64,000 bases of DNA from Mesorhizobium sp. CA8 (GTDB lineage Bacteria; Pseudomonadota; Alphaproteobacteria; Rhizobiales; Rhizobiaceae): assembly GCF_020164955.1 (NCBI RefSeq), contig NZ_JAIUHG010000008.1:62001-126000 (forward strand). The letters run 5' to 3'. Under the pieces are notes generated by a model. The model searched no databases, was not told the origin of the DNA, and saw only the letters and a program-made list of their open reading frames with translations. How positions within the stretch are numbered: position 1 is the stretch's first letter; each line of letters opens with the position of its first letter. The position numbers and the translations under genes are program-made. Of the stretch, positions 46,448 to 54,703 are shown one piece after another.

Positions 46448-46630
46448 TCAGGCGCAATCCTTCAATTCCACAACGTCGACGCCGAGGCGGAAGGCCTGGC
46501 CGTCGGCATAGGAGCGCGCATGCTGCTCGGCCTCAAAGGGGAAGACGAGCGTGGTGCCGTAGGCGGTGACGCGGACCGTCCACTTCTGGCCCCTGACGAG
46601 TTCCACGCCATGAAGCTTCGCCGTAACCAT
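46448..46630 (-). CDS. Small conserved hypothetical protein, 60 aa
   Basis: MVTAKLHGVELVRGQKWTVR, then TLVFPFEAEQHARSYADGQA and FRLGVDVVEL. Strong GAGGAGG site. The layout matches the 71-aa protein at 4519-4734. Confidence 0.75.
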   Translation of the reverse strand: MVTAKLHGVELVRGQKWTVRVTAYGTTLVFPFEAEQHARSYADGQAFRLGVDVVELKDCA

Positions 46631-46823
46631 CTCATCCTCCTCAGCTCCGGCACTTCAGCGACATCCGCATAACGTTGCGAAAGTCATTTGAATACAAATA
46701 ATCCGACCAAATCGTGTCGTTGCGGTGTGGATTCCGACATTGGGTCGTTTGCGTCCGTGAAATGGTTCACCGACAGCAGCGCTTTTTTGCTGCCGGGCCG
46801 CAGGAGGGCGGGATGGCCTGCTT

Positions 46824-46849
46824 GGAACCGTGACGATCTCAGCCGGGTT
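46824..46849 (+). promoter_or_regulatory. Candidate EcfG/RpoE2 promoter
   Basis: GGAAC (46824-46828), 18 bases, GTT (46847-46849), about 30 bp before the 49-aa gene. Confidence 0.5.
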
Positions 46850-46876
46850 AGAATCCTGGTTCACAAGGAGAGAGCG

Positions 46877-47026
46877 ATGATCCGCAAGCTGAAATCCGGC
46901 GAATACCGGCTCTATTCGCGCAAGATCGATCCCAGGACCGGCAAGCGCCGCAATCTGGGCACCTTCAAGTCGCGCGAAGCCGCGGAAAAGCACGAACGCG
47001 AAGTGCAGTATTTCAAGCGCCATTAG
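46877..47026 (+). CDS. Small basic protein, 49 aa
   Basis: MIRKLKSGEYRLYSRKIDPR, then TGKRRNLGTFKSREAAEKHEREVQYFKRH after a strong AAGGAGAG site. The Arg/Lys-rich hairpin-helix pattern is like the AP2/integrase-arm fold and other tiny stress proteins often seen near ku genes in rhizobia. An EcfG-type promoter lies upstream. A nucleic-acid-binding role is an inference. Confidence 0.75.
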   Translation: MIRKLKSGEYRLYSRKIDPRTGKRRNLGTFKSREAAEKHEREVQYFKRH

Positions 47027-47084
47027 GCAGCTTCAAGGTTGACGCAGCGCGGGGACGCGCGAAGAAGGGCCGTGATCCGCTTGT

Positions 47085-47420
47085 TCACCCATGCGGTCGC
47101 GGCGGGGTGCGCGGGAGAGGGTGGCCAGGCACGTTGGAGGCGATATGGTCGAGGTCGCAGCGTCGCGTGATCATCTCGACCGACTTGGTGTCGACGGTCA
47201 CGCGTCCCAGCACCTGCACGGTCGTGCGTCCGAGATCCTCGTCGACATGGACGACGTCGCCCTCGAGCCTGAGCTTGTCGCCGGCCTTGGCGTTGGGCTC
47301 GATCATCGAATAATTGTGGCTGTCGCCGTCGAGCGTCAGCATGACGCGGTCTTTGACGCGCTCGGTCACCGTCGCGAGCACCGCCACCCTATCCCCTATT
47401 TCAACAACGGGCCGTGTCAT
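47085..47420 (-). CDS. Small beta-rich hypothetical protein, 111 aa
   Basis: From the ATG at 47420 (GGGAGG upstream): MTRPVVEIGDRVAVLATVTE, then MLTLDGDSHNYSMIEPNAKA and LEGDVVHVDEDLGRTTVQVL. The alternating pattern suggests an OB- or SH3-like barrel. No named family recognised. Divergent from ku. Confidence 0.7.
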   Translation of the reverse strand: MTRPVVEIGDRVAVLATVTERVKDRVMLTLDGDSHNYSMIEPNAKAGDKLRLEGDVVHVDEDLGRTTVQVLGRVTVDTKSVEMITRRCDLDHIASNVPGHPLPRTPPRPHG

Positions 47421-47725
47421 TGCGGCCTCCCTTCTGCTCCGCGCCAATATCGCCCTGGAGCCAATTGGCTGACGACACGACCGGTGTCGGCAGCTGCTGA
47501 AATAAACGGGAAAACAAGCCGTTTGGTTGCCTCTGCGCTGCCTCCGCTACGGCCCGCCGATCACATGACGCCAGGATTTCGCGGCAGATACCGCGTCCGG
47601 TCGCCATAAACGGGAGGCGCCATCAACGGCCTCGGGAAGGGATGTGCATGCCTTGATCGACCGCAAGGCCGAGCGGCGCGTCGCATATGCCGTCTTGGCT
47701 GCTCGACTGCTGGAGCTTGGCGAAC

Positions 47726-47750
47726 GGAACCCCGCGGGTCGACAGATGTT
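47726..47750 (+). promoter_or_regulatory. Candidate EcfG/RpoE2 promoter of ku
   Basis: GGAAC (47726-47730), 17 bases, GTT (47748-47750), 33 bp before the ku ATG. RpoE2-dependent expression of NHEJ genes is known from Sinorhizobium meliloti. Confidence 0.65.
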
Positions 47751-47782
47751 CCTGTTGATCGCAACGACAATGGGGATGCCAC

Positions 47783-48607
47783 ATGGTTGCGCCGCGCGCG
47801 GTTTGGAAGGGTTTTCTGAAGGTCGCCTCTGTGTCTTGCGGCATCAAGCTGGTCGGCGCCACAAGCGAGGCCGGCAAGGTGCATTTCAAGATACTGAACC
47901 GTAAGGATGGCTTGCCGGTGAAAAGCGCCTATGTCGACGAGCAGACCGGCGATGTCGTCGAGGCCGAGGACCAGACCAAGGGCTTCGAACTGGAGAATGA
48001 CGATTACATCGAGATTGAGCCGGACGAGATCAAGAAGCTGAAACTCACCTCGGCGCACACACTGGAGGTCGACGAGTTCGTCGCCCTGGACGACATCGAC
48101 ACGCGCTATTTGGAAAAGCCTTATTACCTCGTCCCCGCCGATGGTGCCGCGCTTGAGGCTTTCAGCGTATTGCGTGAGGCGATGAAGAAGAAGCGTGTCG
48201 CCGCAAGATCCTGTGTGGTGCTCTACCAGCGTGGCCGCGAAGTCGTGATCCAGCCCTTCGGCAAGGGCATGCTGCTCACTGAGTTGCGCACGCGCAACGA
48301 GATGGTGTCGGAAAAAAGCGTCTTCGAGGGCCTGAAGTCGCCGAAATACGACAAGGATCTGCTGGAGATCGCCGAACTCCTGATCGACAAGAAGGTGACC
48401 AAGTTCGACCCATCGAAATTCGAGGACACCTATGAGGATGCGCTGATTGCAATGATCGATGCCAAGCGCAAGGGCAAGAAGCTGCCGAAGGCGGCGCCCA
48501 AGCCGAAGGAAAACGTCATCGATCTGGCTGCGGTGCTGAGGAAGAGCCTTGCCAAGGAAGGGATCAAGGCGCCGTCGACGGCGAGGCCTGCCCGCAAGTC
48601 GGCTTGA
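47783..48607 (+). CDS. ku: Ku protein for non-homologous end joining
   Basis: 274 aa, normal for bacterial Ku. Core: WKGFLKVASVSCGIKLVGAT, HFKILNRKDGLPVKSAYVDE, YEIEPDEI-like DDYIEIEPDEIKKLKL and KPYYLVPADGAALEAFSVLR. The C-terminus is Lys/Ala-rich, as in Ku proteins that bind LigD or DNA. It binds DNA ends and recruits ligase D, which is not in this window. The EcfG-type promoter points to use in stress or stationary phase. Confidence 0.95.
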   Translation: MVAPRAVWKGFLKVASVSCGIKLVGATSEAGKVHFKILNRKDGLPVKSAYVDEQTGDVVEAEDQTKGFELENDDYIEIEPDEIKKLKLTSAHTLEVDEFVALDDIDTRYLEKPYYLVPADGAALEAFSVLREAMKKKRVAARSCVVLYQRGREVVIQPFGKGMLLTELRTRNEMVSEKSVFEGLKSPKYDKDLLEIAELLIDKKVTKFDPSKFEDTYEDALIAMIDAKRKGKKLPKAAPKPKENVIDLAAVLRKSLAKEGIKAPSTARPARKSA

Positions 48608-48612
48608 TCAAC

Positions 48613-49055
48613 CAGCCCGGCTGCTGCTTGCCGCCGCTAACAACATCGCCGCATCGCTCAAGACCGAGCTCTTCGCCCACATTCCTGCGCTCGACGCCGC
48701 CACGGTGCGCTTTGCCGAGCCACGGACGGAAGGCCGCCACCATCATGCGCCCGATCCGTTCCTGGTCTCGGGCAAGCTCGCCAGCGGGTTGCTTGAGATC
48801 ATCGACACTCCGCAGGGCGAGCGCATGCGGCTGCGCCTGTCGCGCCACGCCGAGCGAAAGGGCGGACGGTGCGGTCGAAAGCCTGCCGCTGTCTCCGGTC
48901 GGGGGCGATCACCACTATCTGCAAAGCCTGGTCGCCCCGGCCGAGCCGCACGAGTTCAGCGCCAGGCTGCAATGGCTGCGGGTCCCGACAGCGAGGATCT
49001 GTCCTTCGTCATGGCCGAGCCGGAAGGCGATCCCCATGAGCACGTGAATGGATGA
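48613..49055 (+). pseudogene. Frameshifted remnant of a periplasmic protein of a metal-export locus (probable)
   Basis: Coding character changes frame at least twice. One frame gives LAAANNIAASLKTELFAHIP and HHHAPDPFLVSGKLASGLLE up to about 48860. Another then gives ADGAVESLPLSPVGGDHHYL and QSLVAPAEPHEFSARLQ. The first frame resumes with SEDLSFVMAEPEGDPHEHVN. His-rich ends and the position before a transporter fragment fit the accessory protein next to RcnA-like exporters (inference). Confidence 0.5.
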
Positions 49056-49079
49056 TACAGCCACTCTTCGAATATCAAC

Positions 49080-49274
49080 GTGAGATCCGCCATGATGGCC
49101 GGTGTGGCGATTACCCTTAGGGTCGTCGTCGCCCTTACGGTCCTGTTGCGAAAAGGCTCCGTCGCCATCTTCGACCGGTTTGGCTCTAATGCCGCCTGCA
49201 TCTCGACGCTGTTGGAGATCGGCACCGGGTTGTTCCTGTTCGGCGCGGCTTTGCGCCAGGTCTTGGTCGCTTGA
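49080..49274 (+). pseudogene. C-terminal fragment resembling a NicO/RcnA nickel-cobalt exporter
   Basis: Only the end of a membrane protein is left: SAMMAGVAITLRVVVALTVL, then ISTLLEIGTGLFLFGAALRQ. The spacing of the last helices and the GAxxxxxG end recall NicO family proteins. The rest of the gene is missing. Together with the preceding frameshifted gene this looks like a decayed metal-export locus. Confidence 0.4.
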
Positions 49275-49371
49275 AAATCGCTGGTTTTTGCAATTCAGAG
49301 GTGGCTGAACTCTGCCCTGCGCAGGCCGAAATCGGGTTGATTGTCACCTTCTTGCAGACAGGCGTAGCCCC

Positions 49372-50640
49372 TCATAGCTCCTCAGGCGGCTTGACGTGGC
49401 GGAAAGTCCAAAGCAAGGCCAAATCGTAGAGGATCTTGAGGGCACCGCAGATCACCAGCGGCCAGGCTTCGAACCCCGCAGCAAACAGCGCCCCGGCAAT
49501 GGCCGGGCTCGCCGCTGCCGCGAGACTGCGTGGAACCGACGTGACGCTCGCCGCCGCGGGCCGCTCCGGCGGCGTGACGACCGCCATCACATATGAGGAG
49601 CGGGTCGGCACGTCCATCTGGGACAGTGCTGCGCGTACAAGAAGAAATGCCAGGGAGGCATGAAGATTCGGCACCAGGGCGGCCAGGATTAAGCAGATGC
49701 TCGACGGGATGTGGGTGAACACCATCGTGTTCACAAGCCCGATGCGGTTCGACAGCCATGCGGCGACCGGAAATGAGACCGCCGATAAAACACCCGACCA
49801 GAAAAAGAACACCCCGGCAGTCGACAGCGAAAGTCCAAACTTGCTGAACAACCACAAAGCCATGAGCGACTGCACCGCAAACCCGCCGGCGAACGCATCG
49901 ATGCTGAACAGGGCCGCCAACTTGTAAACAATGCCACGCGACGGCCCAAGCGCCGCTGCCGGCCGGTCCTTGGGCGAGGTTTTGGGACCGGCTGGAATGC
50001 GCGCGTAGACCAAGCCTCCCGCCATGCCGAGACATGCATAGAGGACGAACATCGCCTTCAGCGCCGTTAATCGCGACATCCCGATCGTAACCAGAAAGTC
50101 CGGGCTGGTTGCGGCAAGGGCGCCAAACGCTGCCGCCAGCGCACCCAACAGGCTGTAACGCGCGAACGCCCTGGTGCGGTCCGCATCGGCGACGAGCCGC
50201 GACAGGACTGCATGCTCCAGCGGAACGAAGATGCTCACGCTTCCTGACGAAGGATTGATGGTGCCCAGGAAGGCCACGAGCAGAAGAAGTGCATAGGTGC
50301 TTGACTGCGTATAGGCCAGCCCGGTTGCGATCATCAGGCCGGACGCAGCCAGAAGCAGGGTGCGCCGGTCTGCGCGCACCGCCAGGAAGCCGATGCCGAG
50401 CGTCAACAATGCCGAACCAAGGAGTGCAGCGGTAGCCACGACACCGATCTCCAGCGGTCCAAGCCCGATCGACGCTAGATATACCGGCAGCAGCACTGCG
50501 GCGAAGCCGTCCCCAAAATCCCGGAGGGCGCGCGCCGCGTAGATGTCCGCAGCGCGGCCTCCTTCTGGCTGGTAGCCCGGCAGTTCGGCGCCGGCCGGGC
50601 CAATGCCGCCGCCTTCGGAATTTCGCCGGGCCTGCGTCAA
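49372..50640 (-). CDS. MFS transporter
   Basis: 422 aa with about 12 hydrophobic segments. The loop after helix 2 contains GFLAVRADRRTLLL, the usual MFS motif A position. It begins with TTG at 50640 overlapping the stop of the DUF1259 gene (TTGA), so it is translated from the same message. Substrate unknown; the coupling to a periplasmic DUF1259 protein may point to metal or small-molecule efflux. Confidence 0.88.
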   Translation of the reverse strand: MTQARRNSEGGGIGPAGAELPGYQPEGGRAADIYAARALRDFGDGFAAVLLPVYLASIGLGPLEIGVVATAALLGSALLTLGIGFLAVRADRRTLLLAASGLMIATGLAYTQSSTYALLLLVAFLGTINPSSGSVSIFVPLEHAVLSRLVADADRTRAFARYSLLGALAAAFGALAATSPDFLVTIGMSRLTALKAMFVLYACLGMAGGLVYARIPAGPKTSPKDRPAAALGPSRGIVYKLAALFSIDAFAGGFAVQSLMALWLFSKFGLSLSTAGVFFFWSGVLSAVSFPVAAWLSNRIGLVNTMVFTHIPSSICLILAALVPNLHASLAFLLVRAALSQMDVPTRSSYVMAVVTPPERPAAASVTSVPRSLAAAASPAIAGALFAAGFEAWPLVICGALKILYDLALLWTFRHVKPPEEL

Positions 50641-51542
50641 AGTCCGCTACCCGTCCTAAGATGCACTTGATCGAGCGCCAGCTTCAGCCCTTTGGCCAAC
50701 TTCCCGACATCGTCATTTGCCCAAAAATGCATGAAGAACAGCCGGGGTTGATCGTCGAGCATGTGGTTGTGCACAGCCGTCACCTCTATTCCGCTTTCCC
50801 GCAGAGCTCGTAGCACCGGATTCACTTCAGAGGCGATCAGGACGAAATCGCCGGTGATCGCGGCCTTGCCGTTTCCAGTCGGCTGGAAGTTGATGGCAAT
50901 CGCAGAGCCCATTGCATCCGGCACCTCCATGCCATCGTCCTTGATGGTTTCTGCACGCGCGATGCTGACCTGATAGACACCGCCATTGACCTTGCCTTTG
51001 TGGCCAAGCGCCTGGTCAATGGTTTGCGTATCAAGATCGATCGCTTTCGAAGCAGCGGCGGCGCTCGCCGGTGCGTCCGAAAGCGGCGTTCCACTCTGCT
51101 GCAACGCCGTATGCAGCGCCGCAGCCAGCTTCTCCGGATCGCCGTGCCCAAGGACGTGCATATACATCGTCTCCGGCTGGGCCCTCTGCAGATGATTGTG
51201 GAGGGCCGTGATCTCGATGCCGCTTTCAATCAGTTTCATCATTACCGGGTCGATCTCAGGCACGGTCAACACGAGATCGCCCATGACCATGGCGTCGTGA
51301 TCGCCCCCGGGTTTGAATGCGAGCCATGAGCCGAGCGCCAGGGCCGGTTTGAGTTCCACGCCGTCGAGAGTGACTTTCAGATCGGAACGAGGCAGCCCGA
51401 CGCGGTACACTCCCCCTGGTGCTTCTGTGCCGGATTTCCCGAGCGCCTGCGCTACCGCCTTCCAGTCGGGTGCGGCAAGGGAGGGCTGGGCAATTCCAAG
51501 GGAGGCTGCTAACGCGAGGCCAGCTATGATTTTTCCATGCAT
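50637..51542 (-). CDS. DUF1259 (LppY/LpqO) periplasmic protein, two domains
   Basis: 301 aa with a signal peptide (MHGKIIAGLALAASLGIAQP). Two DUF1259 copies are visible, each with GGVYRVGLPRSDLKV or GGVYQVSIARAETIKDDG followed by GIEITALHNHL or GIEVTAVHNHM. The repeated HNH pair looks like a metal site. AGGAGC precedes the ATG. Function of the family is not known. It forms an operon with the MFS gene. Confidence 0.9.
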   Translation of the reverse strand: MHGKIIAGLALAASLGIAQPSLAAPDWKAVAQALGKSGTEAPGGVYRVGLPRSDLKVTLDGVELKPALALGSWLAFKPGGDHDAMVMGDLVLTVPEIDPVMMKLIESGIEITALHNHLQRAQPETMYMHVLGHGDPEKLAAALHTALQQSGTPLSDAPASAAAASKAIDLDTQTIDQALGHKGKVNGGVYQVSIARAETIKDDGMEVPDAMGSAIAINFQPTGNGKAAITGDFVLIASEVNPVLRALRESGIEVTAVHNHMLDDQPRLFFMHFWANDDVGKLAKGLKLALDQVHLRTGSGL

Positions 51543-51655
51543 GATTTGCTCCTGTGTTCAGCCCAGGTGCCCAAATGGAAAACGTCTGCCGTTCCGAGAT
51601 GACATCGCGCTCGCGGAATTGTGATGCGCGCCCGGTTTCCGTGAACGTGAACGCC

Positions 51656-52375
51656 CTAGGCCATGCGGCTACGCGGCGCGCCGATAATCGACCATGCGGC
51701 GGCGGTGAGCGCCGCTGCCGTGGCAAGCAGCACCGCGAGACTCGGCAGGTGGAAGAAGATGTCCCGCCAGCGTGGCTCGATGACCGCGCCGGTGCTGAAG
51801 GCCTCGCCGCTATACTGGCACAGGATCCACGACGCGCTGCTGCGCACCATCTCGGCATCGATGTCGGAGATCAGCGCCTTCGCGTTGCGTTCGGCAGAGG
51901 GCATCGTGGCCATATAGGTGAGCAGCGCCTTGGCGGTGGCGAGATAGGCGTGGCTACATTCGTTGAACGGGCTCTCTTCCTCGCCAAGACTTCCCGGCAT
52001 CAGGCCCCAGAGGCAGTAGGTGAATTGCAGATTGCCGTGATTGTAGAGCCGCCAGAAGGTCGGGTCGGTCACGGTCTGGCGTTGGGCAAGGTCCAGGATG
52101 TCGCCTCGGTAGCGCGCAATCACCACCATCTGGCCGTGGGTCAGGCTGGGGATCTGTATGCCTGGGGGAGGCGGGGCCGACGAGCCGCTATGCGCTTGCG
52201 CGGATGTGGCGGCCAGAAGTGCGAGCAGCACCGAAACCGAGCAATTCCAGGAAAACTGTGCTGCGGTTTTCCGTCCGGAATTGCGAGAAAACAAAGAACC
52301 AAAGTGGCTCGGCGGTCGTACCGACCGGTGAGCCACTTTGGCCGCCAGGGCGCGAAACCGTGGCGGCCAACGCAT
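51656..52375 (-). CDS. Hypothetical secreted/membrane protein downstream of cbtA
   Basis: 239 aa as drawn. The conserved-looking part starts with a hydrophobic stretch VSVLLALLAATSAQAHSGSS. Then come LTHGQMVVIARYRGDILDLA, FTYCLWGLMPGSLGEEESPF and a C-terminal membrane helix SLAVLLATAAALTAAAWSII. The first 45 residues are translated from two palindromic repeats, so the true start is doubtful; a GTG at 52231 gives 191 aa. It follows cbtA by 6 bp and may belong to the cobalt operon. Confidence 0.65.
   Translation of the reverse strand: MRWPPRFRALAAKVAHRSVRPPSHFGSLFSRNSGRKTAAQFSWNCSVSVLLALLAATSAQAHSGSSAPPPPGIQIPSLTHGQMVVIARYRGDILDLAQRQTVTDPTFWRLYNHGNLQFTYCLWGLMPGSLGEEESPFNECSHAYLATAKALLTYMATMPSAERNAKALISDIDAEMVRSSASWILCQYSGEAFSTGAVIEPRWRDIFFHLPSLAVLLATAAALTAAAWSIIGAPRSRMA
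52241..52284. repeat. Mosaic palindromic repeat, GCAATTCC type, copy 1
   Basis: Arms GCAATTCC and GGAATTGC enclose AGGAAAA and TTTTCC with a CTGTGCTGCGG centre. Same family as the copies at 53140 and 53198. Confidence 0.9.
52299..52341. repeat. 43-bp hairpin after cbtA
   Basis: CCAAAGTGGCTC (52299-52310) pairs perfectly with GAGCCACTTTGG (52330-52341). An inner stem GGTCG/CGACC closes the loop. It lies between cbtA and the next coding part. Confidence 0.85.
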
Positions 52376-52381
52376 CGGATT

Positions 52382-53122
52382 TCAGGCGTAGCGGCGTGCC
52401 GGGCTGCGCTGGTCGCGCACCGCGACCACGCGCTCGGCAGCCGCGCCGAAGCCGAGCCCAACGACGGTCCACAGCACCAGCTGGATGCCGAGCGAGGCGA
52501 CGCGGAACTGCCACAGCACGGTCGCCGAGAAGTTCTCCGGCACTTCATTGATGTCGGGCAGCGCCGCCTTCACCAGCGCGAAGACGACGAGGAAGGCGAG
52601 ACCCGCGACGATCGAGGCGTTCCAGGCGCCGAGCCGGTTCCACAGCCGCTGCGCCAGGCCAACCGCCGCCACCATCGCCGCGATCGAGACGACGATCATG
52701 ATGAAGAACAGCTCGGTGCGGTAGCCGATGGTCTCGGCAATGCCTACCGCCGGCGGGTTGGCCGGATATTTGAGGCTCGGAATCACGATCGCGGCAAGGA
52801 AGCCGAGCAGCGCGATCAGCGCCGAGGTGCCGCGCGGACCGAGCGAGCCCAGGCGGCCATAGGCATAGGCGAAGACCAGCGAGAACAGCCCGCCAAGGGC
52901 GGCGCCATAGACCAGCACGCCGGTTGCGAGACCGATGCCGGCCTGCGTGGTGCGGCTGACCATCTCGGGTTCCGGCGCCACACCGGCTGCCTGCGCCTGC
53001 TGGTCCTCGAAGGCGATCGCCTTGTCGACCTGCGGCTCGCCATAGACGCGCGCGAAGGCGAACGCCAGAATCCCCGCAACCAGCCCGACAAGCATGCCGC
53101 GCAGCAAAAGTTTTCCGACCAT
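52382..53122 (-). CDS. cbtA: Cobalt transporter subunit CbtA
   Basis: 246 aa from the ATG at 53122 (AAGGA upstream). About five or six transmembrane helices, beginning LLRGMLVGLVAGILAFAFAR with the family's YGEPQVDKAIAFED after it. ETIGYRTELFFIMIVVSIAA follows later. CbtAB is a B12-regulated cobalt uptake system predicted by comparative genomics. It lies downstream of cbtB, with two mosaic palindromes in the 159-bp gap. Confidence 0.95.
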   Translation of the reverse strand: MVGKLLLRGMLVGLVAGILAFAFARVYGEPQVDKAIAFEDQQAQAAGVAPEPEMVSRTTQAGIGLATGVLVYGAALGGLFSLVFAYAYGRLGSLGPRGTSALIALLGFLAAIVIPSLKYPANPPAVGIAETIGYRTELFFIMIVVSIAAMVAAVGLAQRLWNRLGAWNASIVAGLAFLVVFALVKAALPDINEVPENFSATVLWQFRVASLGIQLVLWTVVGLGFGAAAERVVAVRDQRSPARRYA

Positions 53123-53139
53123 GTCACTAATCCTTCTGA

Positions 53140-53183
53140 GCAATTCCAGGAAAAGTGCTTAGCGGTTTTCCGTCCGGAATTGC
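53140..53183. repeat. Mosaic palindromic repeat, GCAATTCC type, copy 2
   Basis: Arms GCAATTCC and GGAATTGC, centre GTGCTTAGCGG, 44 bp. Between cbtB and cbtA. Confidence 0.92.
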
Positions 53184-53197
53184 GTTAAGCCAACCAA

Positions 53198-53240
53198 GCA
53201 ATTCCAGGAAAAGTGCTTAGCGGTTTTCCGTCCGGAATGC
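53198..53240. repeat. Mosaic palindromic repeat, GCAATTCC type, copy 3
   Basis: As copy 2 but with one T lost in the right arm (GGAATGC). It lies 14 bp from copy 2 in direct orientation, which suggests local duplication. Confidence 0.9.
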
Positions 53241-53281
53241 GTAGATCAGAATCGAAAGGGGTTCAGCGATGCTGAACCGCT

Positions 53282-53491
53282 TTAGTGGCAGGGGAAGCCG
53301 AGCAGGTGGCGGCCATCATGCACGAACTCGTGCACATAGGTGCCACGGATCAGCGACGTCGCGCCTTCTTCCGCGCCGACGAAATAGATCGCCATCATCA
53401 GCATCAGGCCGGCGAAGATGGCCCACGGCAGAAGCTCGCGAACCGGAATCGCAACCGGACCGTAGCTGGGGGCGAAGGTGGTGTCGGACAT
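53282..53491 (-). CDS. cbtB: Cobalt transporter subunit CbtB
   Basis: 69 aa. One transmembrane helix (LLPWAIFAGLMLMMAIYFVG) and a His-rich C-terminus (HEFVHDGRHLLGFPCH) that fits metal capture, the hallmark of CbtB. GGGAGGT precedes the ATG at 53491. First gene behind the cobalamin riboswitch. Confidence 0.95.
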   Translation of the reverse strand: MSDTTFAPSYGPVAIPVRELLPWAIFAGLMLMMAIYFVGAEEGATSLIRGTYVHEFVHDGRHLLGFPCH

Positions 53492-53534
53492 ATTGACCTC
53501 CCGTGGGATACTGCGTCCCGTTGATCGAACAATG

Positions 53535-53640
53535 CTGCGGAATAAGGCCTGACTTTCGGCTGGTGCCGATCACAGTGGCGCGACCGTGCCGGACTCGCAC
53601 CGGCTTCCAATCCCGTATAGCGCTAAAACACTTGTCAGCA
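53535..53640 (-). promoter_or_regulatory. Cobalamin riboswitch controlling cbtBA
   Basis: Reading the minus strand: GGAAGCCGGTGCGAGTCCGG, then CACGGTCGCGCCACTGTGA and, after a variable stem, the B12-box region GAAAGTCAGGCC. These are the conserved core blocks of the class in the right order. It lies about 45-150 nt before the cbtB start. Adenosylcobalamin binding would switch the cobalt importer off. A TTGACA box (53657-53652) lies upstream. Confidence 0.93.
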
Positions 53641-53720
53641 CTTCGTTCGCCTGTCAACGACATGCAATAGCCAATACGGCTTCGCACGGCCGAAATTTCA
53701 CTAGACCACGGAGTTTTGGG

Positions 53721-54296
53721 ATGCTCGCCCGCCTGACGATGATCGCAAGCGGCGCGACGCAGGCCACGCGCAAGGGTCGTTTTCCGACTGACGAGGCGCT
53801 GGAGCCGCGGGCCTTCGAGCGTGCCGGCGCGCTGGCCGCTTCGCTGCGCCGCGCCGACCGCGTCTGGACGAGCCCGGCGCTGGCCGCGCGTCAGACGGCC
53901 GACGCGCTCGGCCTTGACGCGACGGTCGAGCCGTTGCTTGCCGAGCAGGATTTCGGGCGCTGGGCCGGCAAAAGTTTCGAGGAGGTGCAGGCGGAGGATC
54001 CGGAAGGCATGGCGGTATGGCTTTCCGATCCGGATGCCGCACCCCATGGCGGCGAGTCGCTTGCCGCGGTGGCCTTGCGCGGCGCGGCACTGTTGGAGCG
54101 CCTGGCTGCCGAGAGCGGCCACACCATCGCGCTCACCCATGCCGTGCCGATCCGCGCCGCCATCGTGCATGTGCTGGGCGCACCGCTCTCCTCGGTCTGG
54201 AAGATCGACCTCGAGCCGCTGTCGCTCACCGAATTTCGCAGCGACGGCCGCCGCTGGGTGCTGCACGCGAGCGGCGTGGTCGCCGGCGCAATATAA
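53721..54296 (+). CDS. Histidine-phosphatase-family protein (CobC-like) lacking the catalytic His
   Basis: 191 aa. The fold is clear: DRVWTSPALAARQTADALGL, LAEQDFGRWAGKSFEEV (Glu75) and the second His in TIALTHAVPIRAAIVHVLG (His140). But the N-terminal RHG motif, which supplies the phospho-accepting His, reads IASGAT (residues 8-13). Rhizobial CobC-like relatives often have a CHAAT-type variant, which still keeps the His. GGAG precedes the ATG. Divergent from the riboswitch-controlled cbt genes, so a link to B12 metabolism is likely. Confidence 0.85.
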   Translation: MLARLTMIASGATQATRKGRFPTDEALEPRAFERAGALAASLRRADRVWTSPALAARQTADALGLDATVEPLLAEQDFGRWAGKSFEEVQAEDPEGMAVWLSDPDAAPHGGESLAAVALRGAALLERLAAESGHTIALTHAVPIRAAIVHVLGAPLSSVWKIDLEPLSLTEFRSDGRRWVLHASGVVAGAI

Positions 54297-54430
54297 CGCT
54301 GGATAACCGCTCACCTGCCGACCAGCGGGCGAGCCTCGCCGTTTCAGCAATCGCTAACGGAACGGAAACGCCTCGCTGCTATGGTGCGGCCCCGTGGCGA
54401 GGAGAGCCTTGCCCGAGGAGTCCGCTGCCC

Positions 54431-54703
54431 ATGGCCGAATATCCCGAGACCGAGCGCCGTCTTCATGCGCGCGAATTCGTGCTCAAGGAAGCCACGATCA
54501 TCGCCAACGGCGTCCGGATCGGCTGCACGATCAGAAACCAGCACGAGCAGGGTGCGGAATTGCGCGTGGCCGCCGATATGGGCATCCCCGAACGCTTCCT
54601 GCTCGAGGTTCCGGCTGACGACACGGTCTATCGCGCTTTCGTGCGGTGGCGGCGCAACGACCGCGTCGGCGTGGCGCTCTACAGCAACGCGCCGAAGGAC
54701 TGA
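54431..54703 (+). CDS. PilZ-domain protein
   Basis: 90 aa. The N-terminal arginines in ETERRLHAREFVLKEATIIA and CTIRNQHEQGAELRVAADMG correspond to the RxxxR and (D/N)xSxxG c-di-GMP motifs, though the second is degenerate (NQHEQG). FVRWRRNDRVGVAL closes the barrel. The frame continues after its TGA with 28 codons of good coding character up to 54790, which suggests a recently shortened tail. Confidence 0.8.
   Translation: MAEYPETERRLHAREFVLKEATIIANGVRIGCTIRNQHEQGAELRVAADMGIPERFLLEVPADDTVYRAFVRWRRNDRVGVALYSNAPKD

Noticed and set aside
51554..53188. Plus-strand open frame of about 540 codons
   Set aside because: Antisense to the CbtA gene and its downstream neighbour; no family features.
54359..54385. 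GGAAC upstream of the PilZ gene as an EcfG promoter
   Set aside because: No TT pair at the required 18-19 base distance.
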